DNA from: an uncultured Alphaproteobacteria bacterium
Lineage (GTDB): Bacteria > Pseudomonadota > Alphaproteobacteria > Bin95
DNA: 9,172 nt
Direction: 5' to 3'
Assembly (NCBI GenBank): GCA_913060845.1
Contig: CAJXVF010000058.1
Coordinates: forward strand, 1-9,172
The translations under genes were made by a program, and so were the position numbers. The notes under the pieces are model-generated. The model worked only from the letters and a program-made list of their open reading frames with translations. It ran no database searches and was not told the origin of the DNA. The stretch's first letter is position 1; each line of letters starts with the position of its first letter. Shown piece by piece: positions 6,502 through 9,172 of the stretch.

Positions 6502-6529
6502 TTGACCCCGCACATGGCCCTTGTCTAGT
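6502..6529 (+). promoter_or_regulatory. Candidate promoter for glyQS
   Basis: TTGACC (6502-6507, 5 of 6 to the -35 consensus) and TCTAGT (6524-6529, 4 of 6 to the -10 consensus) are 16 bp apart in the gap between the small membrane protein gene and glyQ. They would give a leader of about 60 nt. I see no leader-peptide or T-box-like structure in it. Consensus matching only. Confidence 0.3.
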
Positions 6530-6595
6530 TTGCGCTCACATTAATTATTGCGTCGCACAACCAAGCGCCGCGCCTGCCGCCCGGAGGCCTTTTAG

Positions 6596-7486
6596 ATGGC
6601 TGCCCAACCTTCCAGCTTTCAGGATCTGATCCTGAAGCTTTCTGCCTATTGGGCCGATCATGGCTGTGCGATTCTGCAGCCATACGACATGTCCGTTGGT
6701 GCTGGCACATTTCACCCAGCCACGACATTGCGCGCGCTGGGGCCTGAACCTTGGAAAGCGGGATATGTTCAGCCCTCCCGCCGTCCAACTGATGGCCGCT
6801 ACGGTGAAAACCCAAATCGCCTTCAGCACTATTACCAATATCAGGTGATTCTGAAGCCGAACCCAGAGGACATTTTGGACCTCTATTTCGGCTCACTCGG
6901 TGCCATCGGGATTGATGTGAACGCCCATGATATTCGCCTAGTCGAGGACGACTGGGAAAGTCCTACGCTTGGCGCTTGGGGGCTCGGCTGGGAGGTCTGG
7001 TGCGACGGCATGGAGGTGACGCAGTTCACCTATTTCCAGCAAGTCGGCGGCTATGATTGCACACCTGTATCAGGCGAAATCACCTACGGTCTCGAACGCC
7101 TCGCTATGTATGTGCAGGGCGTCGACAACGTTTATGACCTGGACTTCAACGGCCAGGGCGTCAGCTATGGCGATGTATTTCTGCAAGCCGAACGAGAATT
7201 CTCCGCCTACAATTTTGAACACGCAGACACGGACGCACTATTCCGCCACTTCGCCGATGCTGAAACTGAATGCCAAGTGCTCGCCGACAAAGGTTTGGCA
7301 CTGCCTGCCTATGATCAATGCATCAAGGCCAGTCACACGTTCAATCTACTGGATGCACGCGGCGTTATCAGCGTGACGGAGCGGGCCGCCTATATTGGCC
7401 GTGTCCGCGCCCTCGCCCGTGCCTCTGCAACGACTTGGCTACAAGCGCGCGGTCATCTGCCGGCGGAGGGCCAAACCAATGGCTGA
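6596..7486 (+). CDS. glyQ: Glycine--tRNA ligase alpha subunit
   Basis: The 296-residue protein is the catalytic alpha chain of bacterial heterotetrameric glycyl-tRNA synthetase, which activates glycine with ATP and charges tRNA-Gly in the cytosol. It is full length and strongly conserved: [20 protein letters not shown] at the start, [20 protein letters not shown] (28-47), the motif-2 region [20 protein letters not shown] (62-81), [30 protein letters not shown], and the motif-3 segment GLERLAMY (165-172) followed by [18 protein letters not shown] at 6583-6587, 8 nt before the ATG, supports the start. Its last 8 nt overlap the glyS start, which suits coupled synthesis of the two chains in equal amounts. 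Confidence 0.98.
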   Translation: MAAQPSSFQDLILKLSAYWADHGCAILQPYDMSVGAGTFHPATTLRALGPEPWKAGYVQPSRRPTDGRYGENPNRLQHYYQYQVILKPNPEDILDLYFGSLGAIGIDVNAHDIRLVEDDWESPTLGAWGLGWEVWCDGMEVTQFTYFQQVGGYDCTPVSGEITYGLERLAMYVQGVDNVYDLDFNGQGVSYGDVFLQAEREFSAYNFEHADTDALFRHFADAETECQVLADKGLALPAYDQCIKASHTFNLLDARGVISVTERAAYIGRVRALARASATTWLQARGHLPAEGQTNG

Positions 7487-9134
7487 GCTTCTAATCGAAA
7501 TTCTGTCCGAAGAAATTCCGGCCCGCATGCAAGCCGCTGCCGCGCGTGACTTCGCTAAGTTGATCGGCGACCGTCTAAAAGACGCAGCACTTGTGCCGGA
7601 GAGCATCCGCACCTTTATTACACCCCGGCGCTTAGCGCTCGTGGCGAACGGCGTACCATCCAGGCAGGCAGACCGCGAAGAAGAACGCAAAGGCCCACGG
7701 GTCGGCGCGCCAGAGAAAGCCATGGAAGGCTTCCTGCGAGCCAACGGACTTTCTTCCATCGACGAATGCGAAGTCCGCCAAGTCAAAGGCACGGATTTCT
7801 ACTTCGTTGTGCGACGCATTGAGGGCCAGGATGCTGCAGACGCCCTGCCCGCACTCATCAGTGACGCAATCCTATCCCTGCCCTGGCCGAAATCCATGCG
7901 CTGGGCAGATACGGAACGCCGCTATGTCCGCCCATTGGAACGTGTCTCTGTCAGTTTTGATGATCAGCCGCTTTCAGGCAGCATTGATTTCGGTGGGTCT
8001 TCTGGCTCAAAGAACTTCGGCACGGAAACACGCGGCCACCGGTTCATGGCTGGCGACAAGATTGTGCCTGTCCAAAACTTTGATGATTACAAAGCCGCAC
8101 TCGAAGCCGCCAATGTCCTCCTCGACCCAGCGGATCGCCGCAAGCGGATTGAAGATGGGCTTGCAGCAGCTGCGAAATCAGAAGGTCTCGTGGTCAAGAA
8201 TGACCCCGGCCTGCTGGATGAAGTGACTGGCTTGGTCGAATGGCCCATCGTCTTAACCGGCCGGATCGATGATGAATTCATGACCGTTCCGGCGGAAGCG
8301 CTAACCACCTCAATGCGCTCCCACCAGAAATATTTCGCCCTTGAAAATGCGGATGGCAGCTTGGCTCCCCGGTTCGCTGTGGTCGCCAATATCGACAGCA
8401 CAGACGGCGGTGCTCGTATCGTCAACGGTAATGAACGCGTTCTTCGCGCGCGCTTAGCTGATGCCCGTTTCTTCTGGGATCAGGACCGGAAAACGCCGCT
8501 GGCAGACAGACTGCCTGCGCTAGAAAAGGTCGTATTCCACGCTGATCTTGGTTCCGTCGCCGAGCGTGTTCGCCGCATTGAAGCGCTATCTGGCGCGCTC
8601 GCAGCCCGTATTGATGGCTCAGATATTGAGCAAGCCAAGGAAGCGGCACGACTCTGCAAGGCAGACCTTGTCTCCGGCATGGTTGGTGAGTTCCCAGAAC
8701 TTCAAGGCGTCATGGGCCGCTATTATGCGCTCAACCAAGGTGCCGCTCCCGCAGTCGCTGACGCCATCCGGGACCACTATGCGCCCCAAGGCCCAAGCGA
8801 CCAGTGCCCCACGGCACCCGTATCCGTCGCCGTCGCCCTTGCTGAAAAGCTGGACACGCTGGCCGGGTTCTTTGGCATCGACCAAAAGCCGACCGGTAGC
8901 CGCGACCCCTATGCCCTTCGCCGTGCTGCCCTTGGTGTGCTTCGGTTAATCCTTGAAAACAAGCTGGCATTGCCGCTCCGCAACATTCTGACGGACGCGC
9001 ATGCAGGTTACGCAAACTTGCACGAAAGTGCTGAAGCAACGACGGATGCGCTGCTGCAATTCTTCGCAGACCGGCTGAAGGTGCTTCTGCGGGAAGACGG
9101 TGTCCCGCATCACCACATCGCCGCCGTGTTGGCA
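7479..9134 (+). CDS. glyS: Glycine--tRNA ligase beta subunit (3' end cut by adapter)
   Basis: These 552 residues are the N-terminal part of the beta chain, which binds tRNA-Gly and is required with GlyQ for charging. The start is the ATG at 7479, giving [18 protein letters not shown], the standard opening, with GGAGGG (7465-7470) 8 nt upstream; longer frames starting at 7395 lie inside glyQ and are wrong. Family landmarks include FITPRRLAL (46-54), [14 protein letters not shown] (139-152), [15 protein letters not shown] (274-288), [19 protein letters not shown] (392-410) and [17 protein letters not shown] (474-490). The usual length is about 690-720, so most of the C-terminal anticodon-binding region is lost. 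After codon GCA 9132-9134 the frame enters adapter and adds the false residues LSLIHI before a stop. Confidence 0.97.
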
Positions 9135-9172
9135 CTGTCTCTTATACACATCTGACGCTGCCGACGAATAGA
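9135..9172 (+). other. Nextera i5-side library adapter (non-biological)
   Basis: Bases 9135-9153 read CTGTCTCTTATACACATCT, the reverse complement of the Tn5 mosaic end, and 9154-9167 read GACGCTGCCGACGA, the rest of the Nextera Read 1 adapter. The last five bases, ATAGA, fall where the i5 index begins and would fit the reverse complement of S502. Genomic sequence ends at 9134. Confidence 0.98.

Noticed and set aside
7395..7478. Upstream extension of glyS
   Set aside because: It lies out of frame within conserved glyQ codons; the ATG at 7479 has a good ribosome site and the standard GlyS N-terminus.
50..9134. A novel multi-gene defence or mobile system
   Set aside because: Every long frame is a recognisable housekeeping or transport gene; no transposase, integrase, nuclease, toxin pair or boundary repeat is seen.
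8946..9149. Minus-strand frame beginning MYKRQ
   Set aside because: Its start codon is in the Tn5 mosaic end, and the rest is antisense to glyS.

Overview
The window looks like chromosomal housekeeping DNA from an alphaproteobacterium. The best marker is a GapR (DUF2312) gene, a nucleoid protein family essentially confined to that class. The two-subunit glycyl-tRNA synthetase (glyQ/glyS), the class A penicillin-binding protein with a long basic cytosolic tail, and a DUF2786 protein with a C-terminal helix-turn-helix all fit. Genus cannot be fixed from sequence alone. Both ends of the contig are sequencing-library adapter, not genome: a Nextera i7-side adapter at 1-49 and an i5-side adapter from 9135 to the end. 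Only about 50-9134 is biological, and both outermost genes are cut artificially.

Layout, left to right. At 51-1454 (minus) is a thiamine-diphosphate enzyme of the acetolactate synthase-like family. Its frame is open across the left edge, so a search for closed ORFs misses it. A divergent promoter region (1455-1652) separates it from a likely iron-regulated unit on the plus strand: a Fur-box-like dyad at 1597-1624, a doubtful small ORF, and a periplasmic Fe(III)-binding protein (1835-2851). That gene meets the convergent PBP1A gene stop codon to stop codon with no base between; its likely terminator hairpin lies inside the PBP1A coding region. The minus-strand run continues backward through gapR (5066-5320) and a DUF2786/HTH gene (5400-6038). 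A second divergent region (6039-6233) carries four TAGCG motifs at 18-19 bp intervals. On the plus strand follow a small single-pass membrane protein (6234-6473), glyQ (6596-7486) and the 5' three quarters or so of glyS (7479-9134), overlapping by 8 nt.

Functionally this is several neighbouring units, not one pathway: iron uptake (a binding protein without its permease or ATPase in view), cell-wall synthesis next to chromosome organisation, and translation. I see no mobile element, CRISPR array, RNA gene or defence system, and no evidence of a new multi-gene system. The most interesting unexplained signals are the TAGCG array, the Fur-type dyad with its embedded small ORF, and the terminator nested in the opposing gene.
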